The notes: generated by a model from the letters alone, not told the origin. 64,000 nucleotides of DNA from Dactylonectria macrodidyma (GCA_020744425.1 JAGMUV010000001.1:3596001-3660000), one strand, 5' to 3'. Counted from the stretch's first letter, positions 10,334 to 21,879 are shown. A program made the numbers and translations.

Positions 10334-13300
10334 ATGAGGTTGCCTTTGTTGGCGACTGCCGTCGCCCTGGCAGTTGTCTGGGTCCCCCCCGGAGCGCTGG
10401 CTTGACAACAATGCCCAAGACGCAGCCAAGGTCTTCATGGCGTCCATCGCAGTCAGTACCGTCTCTGGCTCTCCCCCGGGCAGACCAACCGACCGGGCGA
10501 GTGCCCGAGCCGCCGTTTTGGCCGGGAACTACACCTCGGGTCTGCGCGACCAGAGTAGAGATGATTGCACTCTGAGTTGCAGCAGCACCGGCGTCGACAC
10601 CAGCGCTTGGTAGGTGTATGGCGACCTTGAGCGGCTGTGTAGGGCGTGCAACAAAACAATGCTCGTGGACTTTGCCCTGTTCAACTCGGTCGACGAACCC
10701 AAGTCGCACGTTGCTATTTCTGCTTGCACGGCCGACTTGGCGTCATCCACCAGCAACACCGGCTCCTCTGATTCTGACTTGTCTGCGGAATGTGTCCCAG
10801 AGGGGTGTAGCGGACCAACACGACGTCAGCTCTGCAGCTGACCATCTCTGGCACCTCGTCTTCGGCGCATGCGGCAGACGTGGTTGCTGTTCTGGGCCAA
10901 CTGCAGCAGTTTGTCGCCCTGTCTGACACGGGCTGCAACGAGACCATCAAGTATGCCTACTCGGGCGGCGCTGCTGTGGGCGTATACTCCGGATCAGGCT
11001 TTGCCGGCCAGGGCGAGGGCAGCGTCACAGAGAGCCTGGCTGTCCAGATATGCAGCAACTCTTCGGCCCGGCACTCGATGGGCATCCTGGCCAACACCAA
11101 GGGCGATCTCGGCGCTGTCCAGCGTGGGCTGCAGTCGTGGAAGAACGGCAGCTGCCTCGATGCGGACACGACCGTCTCGGACTGGCACGAGATCACCTAC
11201 CTCGCGGCCTCCCTGTCGACCAACAGCAACTCGTCATCAAGTAACAGCAACTCGACCAGTGTTCAACTGGCCGCACGGCACGGGTTGCACGTCCCGGGGC
11301 GTCTTTCACGGCGCGATGATGAGTGCGAAACCATCCAAGTGGAATCAGGAGACACGTGTGCCACGCTTGCGACTGAATGCGGCATCACTGCGGCCGAGTT
11401 CACAGAGTACAATTCCGATTCGAGCCTATGCTCTGACTTGACTCCCGGTCAGCACGTTTGCTGCAGCGCCGGAACCCTCCCGGACTTCTCACCGAAGCCC
11501 GACTCGGATGGCTACTGCTACTCGTACCTGGTCAAGACGGGCGACAACTGCGCGTCTATTGCGGCCGCCTACGACCTGACCAACGAGGAGATTGAGGAAT
11601 ACAACACGGAAACCTGGGGCTGGTACGTGATTCTTTGAACCAACTTTTCTGTTTCTTTTTCTTCTCTTTTGCACCCTATATCTAGTCAACACTCTCTTCT
11701 ACGAGGTACTCTTCTACGACGTCAATTCGTAGCTAACCCGCCCATGTTATATAGGAACGGCTGCGTCAAGTTGTTTGCCGACTACAACATTTGCCTCAGC
11801 AGCGGTTACCCCCCCATGCCGGCCACCGTTGCGAATGCAGTCTGTGGGCCGCAGGTCAATGACACGGCAAAAGCACCGGCGGGAACAGACCTGAGCACCT
11901 TGAACCAGTGTCCGTTGAACGCTTGCTGCAACATCTGGGGCCAGTGCGGAACAACGACCGACTTCTGCACCATCTCGGAGTCCGAGACGGGGGCTCCAGG
12001 AACGGCCGCCGACGGCGAGAACGGATGCATCTCGAACTGCGGGACGGACATCATCGTTTCCGACGCCCCCTCTGAGACGTACAGCATTGCGTACTTCGAG
12101 GCCTTCAATTGGCAACGCTCCTGTCTGCGCATGTCCGTCACCATCATCGACACGTCGGCCTATACCCATATCCACTACTCCTTCATCACCCTCAACGAGG
12201 ACTTCTCCATCAACACCGACGACGTTGCCTCCCGGTTCTCCCTCTTCAAGGGCATGTCTGGCGTTAAGAAGGTCGTGTCAGTGGGCGGCTGGGAATTCTC
12301 TACGGACCCCAGCACCTACGCCATCTTCCGCAATGCCGTGGCTACCCAGGCGAATCGCCAGACGCTGGTCGCCAATATCGTCGACTTCCTGGAGGACAAC
12401 GACCTCGACGGAATCGACTGGGACTGGGAGTACCCTGCCGAGCCCGATATCCCGGGCATCCCTGCGGGCGACGAGACCGAGAGCATCGGTTTCTTCCTGC
12501 TGCTAGACCAGCTCAAGGAAAAGCTCCCGTCCGGCAAGACAAGCTCCGTCACTGCGCCTACCTCGTACTGGTATCTAAAGCCTTTCCCAATCGCAGCCCT
12601 AAGCCTCGTTGTCGACTACTTTGTGTACATGACCTACGACCTGCACGGTCAGTGGGACTACACAAACAAGTACGCGACCCCAGGCTGTGTCTCTTACGAG
12701 GAAGGACTGGGGAACTGTTTGCGGTCCCACGTCAACCTCACCGGGACCATCAACTCACTATCCATGATCACCAAGGCGGGTGTGCCATCCAACATGGTCG
12801 CCGTCGGCGTCAGCAGCTACGGCCGTTCGTTCAGGATGGCCGCCGCGGGCTGCTGGACCGAGCAATGCACGTATACGGGGCCGGATTCGGGGGCATACAA
12901 GGGTGAGTGCACCGACACGGCCGGCTACATCTCCGACTACGAGATCGGCCAGATTCTCGACCTGAACCCTTCGGCGCAAGACCTCTGGGACGCTGACTCG
13001 TATTCCAACATTGTCGTCTTCAACGACACGCAGTGGGTCGCCTACATGGACGCGGACAACAAGGCTACCCGGCAAGCCCTGTACCCGTCCCTCAACTTCC
13101 TCGGCTTTGCAGATTGGGCCGTCGACCTGCAGTCCGAGGGCGGTTCCGGAGACGATTCGAGCAGCAGCAGCTCCAACAAGACGGTCTACATCGACCCGGA
13201 CATCTGGGACGAGGTATCGCCGCGGGTGACGGCTCCTCCTGGTGTGACGCTCATCTGGCCCCCGATGCCCCTGGGCTCGTCAACGACCATCACTTTCGAA

Positions 13301-14982
13301 CCGTGGACCACCAGCGTGACCTACTCCAGTCTGACCACCAGCACCAAGACCCTCTCTGACGGATCTACGTCGACATACCCTGCCTACGTCTTCGTGTCGT
13401 GGCTCACGGTACTGACGATCCCCCCTGGTAAGTCAGGCCCCATCCCCATATGCCGAAGGCTGCCATCTTGCTAACACGGAGCCAATACAACCAGTGACGA
13501 CCACGGCCATCCCCGTTTGGGGCATCTCCCTCGATACCAGCTCGACAGACGGCGTCATCGTCTTGACGAGCTCCGTGCAGCCGCCGCCCTTTACCGTCAC
13601 CATCACCCCGTAAGTACAAGCTTCACCCCTAACCCTCGGGGCAGGAATACCTTGATCCAGGCTCTTGATCCAAGCTAACCTCGTGCCATCTCGTCCAGGG
13701 TCGTAAACGGCACCTCGTCCATCATCGGGGCCACCGAGACAACGACAAGCTCAAGCGAGGTCATCATCTGAGGCTCCGAGACCTACACTTATACCGAACA
13801 GACGGAAACCAATGGCGAAAGCACCACCATCGCCGGGGGAGTGACGTTGCCACCCGTGGTCGTAACAGTCACGCCCAACCCGCATCCCACAACCACGTCC
13901 AAGTCCGGGACCACGGACCCCATCATCAACCCCGTGACGATTTCTTGGACGTCGGGCACGACCCCTGAGCCCACTGCTGCAGCGGGCTGCGTTGGGTGCG
14001 GCATCACTTGTAAGACTCCCAGTGCATCGTGAAGTGATGCTCATCACATTCACCCGGTCTAGCTGACACCTCTTTCAGGTCTCCTGTTCTGCAACCCCTC
14101 CTGCCCCTTCTGCCCGCCCGGTGCGTTTAGCAATCCCAACGGAGACGGTGACTCGGATGATGACGATGACGATGATGATGACGACGATGATTACGATGTC
14201 GCCTACACAATCATGTTCGACTCCATGGCCGATGATGCGTTTCCCACAGCCTTGGCGGATGCTGCTGACCTGTTGTCCCTCTTTTCCGAGCAAGAGTCCA
14301 TGTTCAGCTCCTTGTTCGGCCTGAGCACCACGTCGACGTCGAAAGAGTCGACTTCTACCACCACAAAGACTACGGCGTCGGCTACCCCCACACCGACGGC
14401 CGACTGCATGTTCTGGGACACGATATTATACTACACGTTCGAGATCTACAACATCGAAGGGTGGGTGACGGACGGCGGCGAATCGCTGCATGACGAGGAG
14501 AGCGGATGCGGCGCCTTGACGGGCTGGGACTGGAACGCAGCCACCTCGACCGATGCCGCCTACGTCTACTTCAACCTGCCCTTCTTCATCAAGTCGGGAT
14601 GCGTCGAGCGAGCCATCGTCTCGGCGGGCGGGCCGTCCATCTCGTGCGAGGGCGGAGGCATCTCGGGGGTCTGAAGAAGCGAGACGCCGACGATGCCGAG
14701 GACGACCCGGCGCCCCTCCCTGCCAGTCTGCCCGAGACACGGGATGCCGATCAGCTCGTGAGACGGGACGACGACCTGACGCCCGAGGGCAAGGTCCGGA
14801 TGGAGCCGGCCTTCCCGCCCTACACGGAAGAGGAGCTGCAGGAGTTCGAGGACTACTACGAGAGCCTACAGCCTACGAGTACGGCGTCGGAATATAGCTA
14901 CGTGCCCATGAGTTGGAGCACGACGGACATGCCCGTGACGACGGCGCCCATCACGTCTGCATCCGCAACAGCCGCTGCTTGA
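10334..14982 (+). pseudogene. Class C (killer-toxin-like) GH18 chitinase with LysM and chitin-binding domains, multiply broken
   Basis: A secreted chitinase-type protein. Order: signal peptide (10334-10402, Leu/Ala/Val-rich), N-terminal Cys-rich region, two LysM modules (CETIQVESGDTCATLA at about 11327 and CYSYLVKTGDNCASIA at about 11516), a chitin-binding type 1 module (11900-12050), and a GH18 barrel with intact catalytic motif DGIDWDWEYP (12407-12436). A long Ser/Thr- and Asp-rich tail follows. Introns are canonical: 11623-11754, 13428-13494, 13610-13698 and 14010-14078. Breaks seen: a one-base excess in the C7 run at 10384-10390, TAG at 10611-10613, a frame change near 10810, TGA at 13769-13771 and a frame change near 14670. 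The catalytic half is open and could still be expressed from an internal start, but the full-length gene is not intact. Confidence 0.8.
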
Positions 14983-15572
14983 CTGGCCAGGGGGGCCGTT
15001 TAGACGTGCGTGAGGGCCGTCTTGCGTCCTGACGGACTGTTGTCACACTGCCGAGAATATATATATACTGTGCACATACTCTTATAAATGTCCTGCTACA
15101 TGCCGGAACAGTCTTGATATAGAAACCTATCCCTTTTCGGGTGCCAGCCAGGAAATAGCAACCCCGCGTTTCTCCAAGTCACAGGGAGGGGGCCTGGAGA
15201 TACCAAGTATATAGACTTGTTTCCTTACCTATATCAGAATGCACTCACTTGTAGCTTTTCCGGCACTTGTCCCTTCTTCTCCCTGTAGCTACCACATCCA
15301 ACCGGCATCACCACCTCTTCCGTAATCTCCGTCAAGACTGTGACTCGCCCGGGAGACCCTGTGCCTCGACTTGCACAACGGAAGCCGAGGTACTGGCCCG
15401 GGAGTACCTGGGTACATGTGTACATCTGTATTGAATACTACCCACACCGCCACAATGGACAGGGGTTGTTTTAGATGACGAGGCTCCAATATTATTATCT
15501 TGTGTCGACTTTCTCTCCCGCTGTTCCCCAACCTCCCCCTTGATCCATCCACAACTCTTCCCCTTGCAACAC
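14983..15572. other. Intergenic stretch between chitinase and kinase-like gene
   Basis: Contains an ATATATATAC tract near 15058 and no recognisable coding region. It should hold the chitinase 3' end and the promoter of the gene starting at 15638. Confidence 0.4.
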
Positions 15573-15613
15573 CACACCTCACACCTCACACCTCACACCT
15601 CACACCTCACACC
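15573..15613 (+). repeat. Tandem CACACCT microsatellite in 5' leader
   Basis: Nearly six copies of the 7-bp unit CACACCT lie 25-65 bp upstream of the start codon at 15638, in a CT/CA-rich leader. Copy number may vary between strains. Confidence 0.85.
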
Positions 15614-15637
15614 ATCCGCTACAATCGCGACATCCCA

Positions 15638-18291
15638 ATGTCCAACATATTAGAGAAGAGTAAATGTAGCGCTCACCATCCTCTGCCACCGGCTGACGTT
15701 CAACCTCAGAATTCGAGCAAATCGACCTCGACTCGGGAAAAGGTACGGGCGAACGCCTGATGGACACGACGGCCCCCGCCCCCGCACTCGTTAAATCTCT
15801 CTCAGATGCCTCCGAGGTCATGATCCCCTCGCAACCGCCCAGTCTGCCCGGACCTGGAATCCTGAGTGTCAGGCTGCACCAAGCTCTCGGACTCGGCCTG
15901 TTAGATCCGAGCTCAGCGTCCTCCCAGGATACGCCCAGACCAGAGTTGCCTTACGCCGTCCTGGAATGCGACGGGTTCCAAGTATCTGTCGACGCCTTTT
16001 GCTGGTCGAGCCGAGGCAACGCTACATGGGATCCAAGCCAAGTGTTCAAGTTTGATGTTTCTGCATCGTCCCATCTGACCTTGTACCTGTTCATCGGCAC
16101 TCCCCCCGATGCTTCGGAAGAAGCCCGCGTCATACCTCTAGGATCAATCGGCCTAGACCCGTTGCTGCAATCCCAGGCTCCTAGTGTAGCGCGGGTTGAT
16201 ATCCAAAACGGCATCGGGAGTTTCACCCTTGACATCTCCTACCTCGAAGAGAAGGTACCGCCCTTGGGGGATGAGAAGGTGTGGCGCGTCTTTGAGACGG
16301 TGAATACCGGTGACGTTGTCCATGTTGAAAAACGAGATAGCCATCGGAGGTACGCCATGGTAACGCTCCCCGCAACTAACATTGTTCCCAGCCCTGAGGC
16401 GCCATCATACAGCCACCGCTTCATCACCCCGCTCAAGTTCGCGCTCGAGTCGCCCGAGGGATTGCACCTGCTCTCTCCGCTGGCCAGCGGCGGACACCTG
16501 TTCGGTCACCTTCAAAGAGAGCGGCGTTTTGCCGTCGACAAGGCGAGGTTTTACGCCGCTGAGCTCGTTTGTCTGCTCGAGTACCTGCACGGCAAGCGTA
16601 TTGTCGCCTCGGTCAAGCCAGAAAACATGCTGATAGATGCCGTCGGCCACATCAGTCTATGCACCCCTGGGCTTTTCGGGCTGGACATGCAGGGCGGAGG
16701 CGGCATCATACCCGGGACGCCGGAATACCCGGCCCCCGAGCTTCTTCTCGGCCACGCGGCTTCCCGGATGGCGGATTGGTGGACCTTGGGAATCCTCCTG
16801 CACGAGATGTTGACCGGCCTGCCCCCGTTCTATCACAAGGATGCCGACGAGAGGAAGCGGAGGATTATCGGCCAAGGTTTACAGTTCCCCGACGAGCTTC
16901 CGTCGGCCGCCGAGCATGTCTTGATTCGACTTCTCGATAAGGATCCCGCCAAACGTCTAGGATTAGGCGGGGCGTCCCAAGTAAAATCCCACGCCTTCTT
17001 CCACGGCGTCAAGTGGGACGAGGTCCAGCAGAAGAATCCAACACCCTTCAAGCCCAGTACTCTAGCAACCGTCTTCCCCATGGGCCCAGGGAGACGCAGA
17101 AAACCAGAAAACCCCACCACCTCCTCAAGCCCATATTCAGGAGTGCGACGGGAGTCTCAGGGGTTTATATACGAGCGAGTGGATTTCGGCCCGTTTGTTT
17201 TCTGGGAGAAGGTAGGTCCGGTCCCCGACAAGGCCGGAGGCCTTACCTCAGGCCAGGCTTCATCTACATCCGAGGATGATGGATGGGACGTGCTGTGGCA
17301 GCCAGCGTCTCAAAGGTTCAATTTCAAGAATCGCCTGACTAGCGAAGAGCGGGCACCTCGACCTGCTCACTCGGATTCAACATCCAACGAGCTCCCCAGC
17401 CAGGGCCAGGCCGAGGCGGCGCTTGCGCTTGCGTTGGAGCTGGGATGCGGCAAACGCGTCATCTCGAAACTCGTCGAGCACGGCGTCAACTTGAACGCCC
17501 CGATTCTCGAGTACGATGTAACAAAGTTGGAGCTGCCCGTACTCCTGGAGATGATCCCGGCCACGTCGCTGGACTGGGCCGTCCAACACGAAAAGGCCCA
17601 CCTCGTCAAGCTCTTCCTCGAGTTGGGCGCGGATCCAAACTCAACCGGTCACGCAATAAGGGGGCCTGCGCTGGTAACTGCCGTCAGGAAAAGGAACCTG
17701 CAGCTCGTAGACATGCTCGTACAGAGAACCAACAGGGTCTCATCGACCAGGAGCCTTGGCATAGCAGTGGACCATGCGGATACCGCCATCGTCAATACCT
17801 TACTAGCCAACGGCGTTCGCTGCGATTTCCAAGAATCAGACAGGCCTCCCCCCAAAGTTACCCATCATCACGACGGCTGCACCTTTAAAGACATCCCGGA
17901 ACTCGAAGCGGAACACTTCATCCCCCCTCTCGTCCGGGCAGCTCAACTAGGCAACGCAGACCTAGTGCGGTTACTACTCGCCCATGGCGCCGATGCCAAT
18001 GTCAGCTATCACGGCCTAACCGGCGGTCGCCAGGAGCCGGGGGACCCAGCCCCGATAACGCCAGCTCCCCGGTTCTCCTGCGGAAGAGTCGTACAGCTGG
18101 CTATGGAACTGGGCTCTTCTGAAATTGTGCAGTTGCTCCTAGACAGCGGCGCGGATATCCATCTCGCCCAACCCAGCTGGCCCGTGCCGGGTCATACTTG
18201 TAAGTTGGTGCCAAGGACTGTATATCTCGAGGTGACGGCTGGCCTGGAGGCCGAGGTTGCGATAAGGGTAGGCGGTAGATATACGACGTAG
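15638..18291 (+). CDS. C2 - AGC-type pseudokinase - ankyrin-repeat protein
   Basis: About 867 aa in two exons (15638-15659 and 15710-18291; intron 15660-15709, GTAAAT..CTCAG). The join is in frame and adds 24 residues before the internal Met at 15760. Positions below count from that Met. A C2-like region (33-165) is followed by a kinase-like domain (175-415) closest to YPK/AKT AGC kinases, then ankyrin-type repeats (550-805, e.g. LVKLFLELGADPN and LVRLLLAHGADANVS). The VAIK lysine is Val201 (YAMVTL), the HRD aspartate is Ser284 (VASVKPEN) and the DFG aspartate is Thr302 (CTPGL); the glycine loop is also lost. The APE Glu, DWW and the late Arg are kept. It is therefore predicted to be catalytically dead, a scaffold or membrane/lipid-linked regulator. 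No lesions are seen. Confidence 0.85.
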
Positions 18292-18445
18292 GGGTTTCGT
18301 CGATATATAAAAATGCTGCACCGTTTTCGATGCTGGAAGAAAACTCCGGATTCCTTCTTTTTAAAATATACTTGGGGATCCGGCCGAAGTTGAAGGGCCC
18401 GCATAGCTCGCCAATCTGGCGGAACTGCGAGCACACAGGCAGGGA

Positions 18446-18610
18446 CTAGAACTCCGGGCCATAATTAGTCGTCTGCGTTCTCGGGCACAGCAGGCACTGC
18501 GCGGTAGCCCGTAGCCCGTAGCCCGTATCGCCGCCGAACCAAACCGACTTGCCGCCGGACTTGACGCCCCATGAGGCCCACACCATTGTGTCCTGGTCAA
18601 AGGGGTCGCG
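18446..18610 (-). pseudogene. Relic of NAPE-PLD-like metallo-beta-lactamase-fold hydrolase
   Basis: The minus strand reads MVWASWGVKSGGKSVWFGGD followed by TGYG. This resembles the core of N-acyl-phosphatidylethanolamine phospholipase D-like proteins (small-molecule phosphodiesterase fold), ending at a stop at 18446-18448. Only about 50 codons remain, without the HxHxDH metal motif. It is directly continuous with a sulfatase N-terminal fragment (18671-18900). A GTAGCCC triplet tandem lies at about 18503-18524. Confidence 0.4.
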
Positions 18611-18670
18611 AGTCGAGGTGTGCTGGCACGGGAGGCAGGAGTCCTGGGCAGTGATGGTCTCGGGCGCGTA

Positions 18671-18900
18671 CTGAGAGCATGTTGGCGCTTGGGCAAAGGT
18701 GTTTGTGAATTTAATGCCCTCTTTGGCAAAGGCATCAATATTGGGGGGGTTTAATCATCTAATCAAACGTTGAACAGGTAAGACTTAAAATAATGGCAGC
18801 TGGCTTACTTTATTTCTAAATGTGCTCACACAATCAAATCGAAGCTGGTCAGGCATGAACAGAATCATGTTTGGCCTTTTGACACTCAAGCCATTTGGCT
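18671..18900 (-). pseudogene. Sulfatase N-terminal relic
   Basis: Minus-strand exon ends (about 18890-18809) read PNMILFMPDQLRFDCV, the N-terminal metal-binding strand of arylsulfatase-family enzymes. A donor GTAAGC lies at 18808. The next exon (18741-18671) reads NIDAFAKEGIKFTNTFAQAP then TCSQ, where the family would continue into the CxPSR active-site motif. Instead the sequence runs into the NAPE-PLD-like fragment, so the gene is truncated before its catalytic Cys. It is divergent to a second sulfatase relic at 19233. Confidence 0.55.
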
Positions 18901-19232
18901 TCGCTGGGATGGTCGTTAGCCCCTCATGTTAATGGCTTTGGACGAGGCGTGAATAATACACCTAGATGATGTCATCCGATGACCCTGGCCAAAACTAGAA
19001 ATTCTCCTCCAACCTAAATGGAATGAGGTGTTTAACAAAAATTTGTAAGGAGCTAGTGAAGTCGGATGATCATCCCCGACTACCGATGCATCCAGGGCAG
19101 CAAGGACATGCAAACTTAGCATCGCCAGAGCATTATGTGGAGTAACTCAATGACTTTATAAAGTGATATCGATGCCTGATTTCGTAGGAAAATCAAGTCA
19201 GGGGTTACTATTCAACCTTTGCAGCCGCTGCT

Positions 19233-19737
19233 ATGGTGTCTCTCTTAGCCCTCTCCTTGTCCATCTTGGCCCTTACGGGCACCGCTCTAGGTGGGAAACA
19301 CCCGGAAAAAAAGCTATAATATTGTGCTCATTATGTCTGACGACCAAGATCGCCAACTCGGGTCTCTCAACTATATGCCGGCCCTGCAGAGAGAAATGGT
19401 TGCCAAAGGTGTCGAGTTCTCCAACCATTTTGCCACCGTCAGCAATTGTTGCCCATCACGGGCCAGCTTGCTGCGGGGCCAAGCTGCCCACTCGACTAAC
19501 ATCACGCACGTCCGCCCTCCTGGGTGAGTTATGTTCAACGTTTAGCTCTACGTAATGTAGAAATGCTCATGGTTTTGTGATTACCATGCAGTGGTAATTA
19601 CGATAAGTGGCGTCTTGCCGGGGAGGACCTCAACTACCTTCCACATTGGATCAAAGAGGCCGGATACAACGCAGAGTGTAAGAATTAATGTCACAACTAC
19701 CATCAGACTCTAGGATCATGTTTGCTTTTTTGTGCCC
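19233..19737 (+). pseudogene. Secreted arylsulfatase, frameshifted and 3'-truncated
   Basis: The ATG at 19233 starts a hydrophobic signal peptide (MVSLLALSLSILALTGTALG). A one-base excess in the A7 run at 19305-19311 moves the frame. The following frame reads YNIVLIMSDDQDRQLGSLNY and the sulfatase signature NCCPSRASLLRGQ, in which the second Cys of NCC is the formylglycine position of CxPSR. A normal intron is at 19524-19591 and exon 2 reads GNYDKWRLAGEDLNYLPHWI. A donor follows at 19678, but no further exon is recognisable: a solo LTR begins at about 19741. Two lesions make it non-functional, unless the A-run is a sequencing error. Confidence 0.65.
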
Positions 19738-19740
19738 TGA

Positions 19741-19903
19741 TGACAGGCCACAGGCTCGAGCCCCTGAAGGCTCGGATCCCTGACTTAGGTCACGAGACTG
19801 TCTTTTCCTTCATGTATATAAGGGCTGATTTAGGCCCTTCAAATAGCTACAAATCAAGAGCTTCTATTTACATCACAATGCACCCTTCCTATCCGATGCA
19901 ACA
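19741..19903 (+). repeat. Solo LTR-like element related to the Copia LTR at 40270
   Basis: It starts TGACAGG and ends GATGCAACA. Its last 53 bp (about 19851-19903) match the end of the 251-bp Copia LTR with two differences, while the upstream part is different. It is therefore a related but distinct subfamily sharing U5. It lies just beyond the last recognisable sulfatase exon. A clear target duplication was not seen. Confidence 0.6.
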
Positions 19904-20035
19904 CCATGTTCATATTCATTCACATAACCAATTGGCAGCTGTGTGTAATTATTAAGCTCCGCCCGCTATCACTCTCCTCCAGCACTATAAACCGATCATG
20001 ACCAACATTCATAGCATCAAGGCCCGGCACCCATT

Positions 20036-21616
20036 CTACTCGGGAGGCTTCTGTCCATAGACGACATGGCTGCATCGTTCATGAGCCAAAACAGTCAGGT
20101 CAAGGCTTAACGGAAGAAATACTTACAAATCGAACTGGGCATGGAACGTATGGGTCTTCAACTCCGACCGGACCTTGGCGAGCAGCACTAGCACCTCCTC
20201 CTCTGGCCAACCAAGGACCCCGCAAAACAACTTCATGGAGATAGCCTCTAACCCATCCAGCAGCGATGCCAGGGTGCACAGGCCGACGTCCTTCATGTGT
20301 GCGTCTTTGGGCCATGGCCCGATTGGGAATCGAAAGCGACGATGAACGACGTTCTGGAACCCGGCCTCCTTGAACCAACGTTCGAGCTTCGGTCCCGGTG
20401 ACGGCTCACGTTGGATTTTCTTGGCAGCCTCGAGAAAACCATTGGCCCATTTCATGGTATCGTGTTTATCAGTGAATGACCCATCTTCAGAGTAGTACTG
20501 AAAGTCGAAGTCCTGAAATTCAGCCCAACCACCGGGGTTTAGATGACTAAGGGGTTAGTGAAAAGGGAAAGATGTGTTCGCTGGGCAGCCGAGACTTACT
20601 TGTACGCTTTTCCAACCAGTTTGGGCCAGTCAAGGATGGACGCGGCCATGTATCGAGAGAAGATAAAGTCGAACATGCCATTCACCCATGGTTTCTCAAC
20701 GTCATCAATTTCAAACTTCACGTTTGGCGGGACCCTAGTCCTCACTTAGCAATGGTCTCGCCCCATTTTGCTATTGAGGTGTGTGGTCTATACGTACCAG
20801 GATGGCTGGATAGCGCTTAAGTCATTCCCGAGGACCTACTTATCTCGTTAGCACCCTTACTGATGGGAATAGGTCTCCCGGAACCCCTGCCTCAGCGCCT
20901 GGGTAGTCTTCCCCCATTTGTATGGCCCCTAGAGTCATCAGAGACGAGTGCCAACAGCGAGGGAAATGAGTAGCGCACAGATACCGGTGCCTGTCCCAAT
21001 GTCGAGAATCCTTCGTGTCTTATCCTCATCAACCGGGGCCAAAAACAGCTTGTTCCCAATTCCTTTGGTCATTAGCATGTGAGTCAAATCGAGACGCTCC
21101 TTTTCGGCCTGTCACAAGGGTGCGGTTAACGGTGGGGCCACGACGACGTCGAGTCCAGTTAAGCTTACTTCGTCATTGGGGAAAGCGTAGGCTGTACCGT
21201 TACGTCACGTCAGCTTTCTAGGACAGAGCCAGTCGAGGGAAGGGCGAAGACAGCCCGAAAACAGGAGAACTGCTTACACCCAGCCTGGTATGCGTGGTAG
21301 CGCCGGCCATACTCGACCGGATAGTTGAGAACGCTCGAGGTTAAAGATGCCGTGTACGATGAGCTAGTCCGTAAGCAGCACGCCCGTCGCAGAATCCCGG
21401 ATGAGTCTCGTACAGTTCATCATCAAAGGTAGAGTCAGCATCGCTCGGCTGCACCAAAGTCAGCTTGACACGGGATGGCGGGTCGGGGACGCAAGCGGAT
21501 GGACGAACCAGCGCTTCATCGATTTCAACAGGAGCAGCATCGGGAGTTGCCTCGGGCGAGGCACGAGATTTCGGGCTCATGGTAGACGGGCTTGCTGGCG
21601 GATTCATTCCAGTCAT
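20036..21616 (-). CDS. SAM-dependent methyltransferase (LaeA/UMTA-like), one apparent 1-nt deletion
   Basis: Class I methyltransferase of the LaeA-like group common in fungal secondary metabolism and regulation. Eight exons: 21616-21278, 21191-21169, 21108-20985, 20928-20891, 20835-20798, 20734-20600, 20546-20127 and 20069-20036. The cofactor motif is RILDIGTGTGI (exon 3). NVKFEIDDVEKPW, FDFIFSRYMAAS and HLNPGGWAEFQDFDF follow. Exon lengths sum to 1151 nt, one short of 384 codons. The missing base lies in exon 1 near 21362-21375, where the frame changes between GRAAYG and SYTASLTSSVLNYP. One intron (20890-20836) uses a GC donor. The start at 21616 (MTGMNPPASP) is the first Met of the frame that fits. 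It is either a very young pseudogene or a sequencing error. Confidence 0.75.
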
Positions 21617-21879
21617 TTCGGCCGGTTTTTCTATGCTGTGTGCGGTGATCAAGCGGGTGAATATGGAAGGGGCAAATGACTGTGACCATGAAAGCCAGAG
21701 CGGACAGAACTGCGGATGATGGTCGTGAGAGGGTTGGTTTAGGCGGTGCGGGGATGCCGTGAAAGAACCACCACCCACCCAACGTGATGGCGTGAGGAGC
21801 TGTTGGGCCACGAGTCGTCAGTGAGCCAACACGTCGCAGCGGAAGCGGATGAGACGGACGTCTTGACCACTTCAAGGCA

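Noticed and set aside
18199..18291. GTAAGT donor near the 3' end of the pseudokinase
   Set aside because: The read-through frame continues a plausible C-terminus (VPRTVYLEVTAGLEA), and no downstream exon was found.
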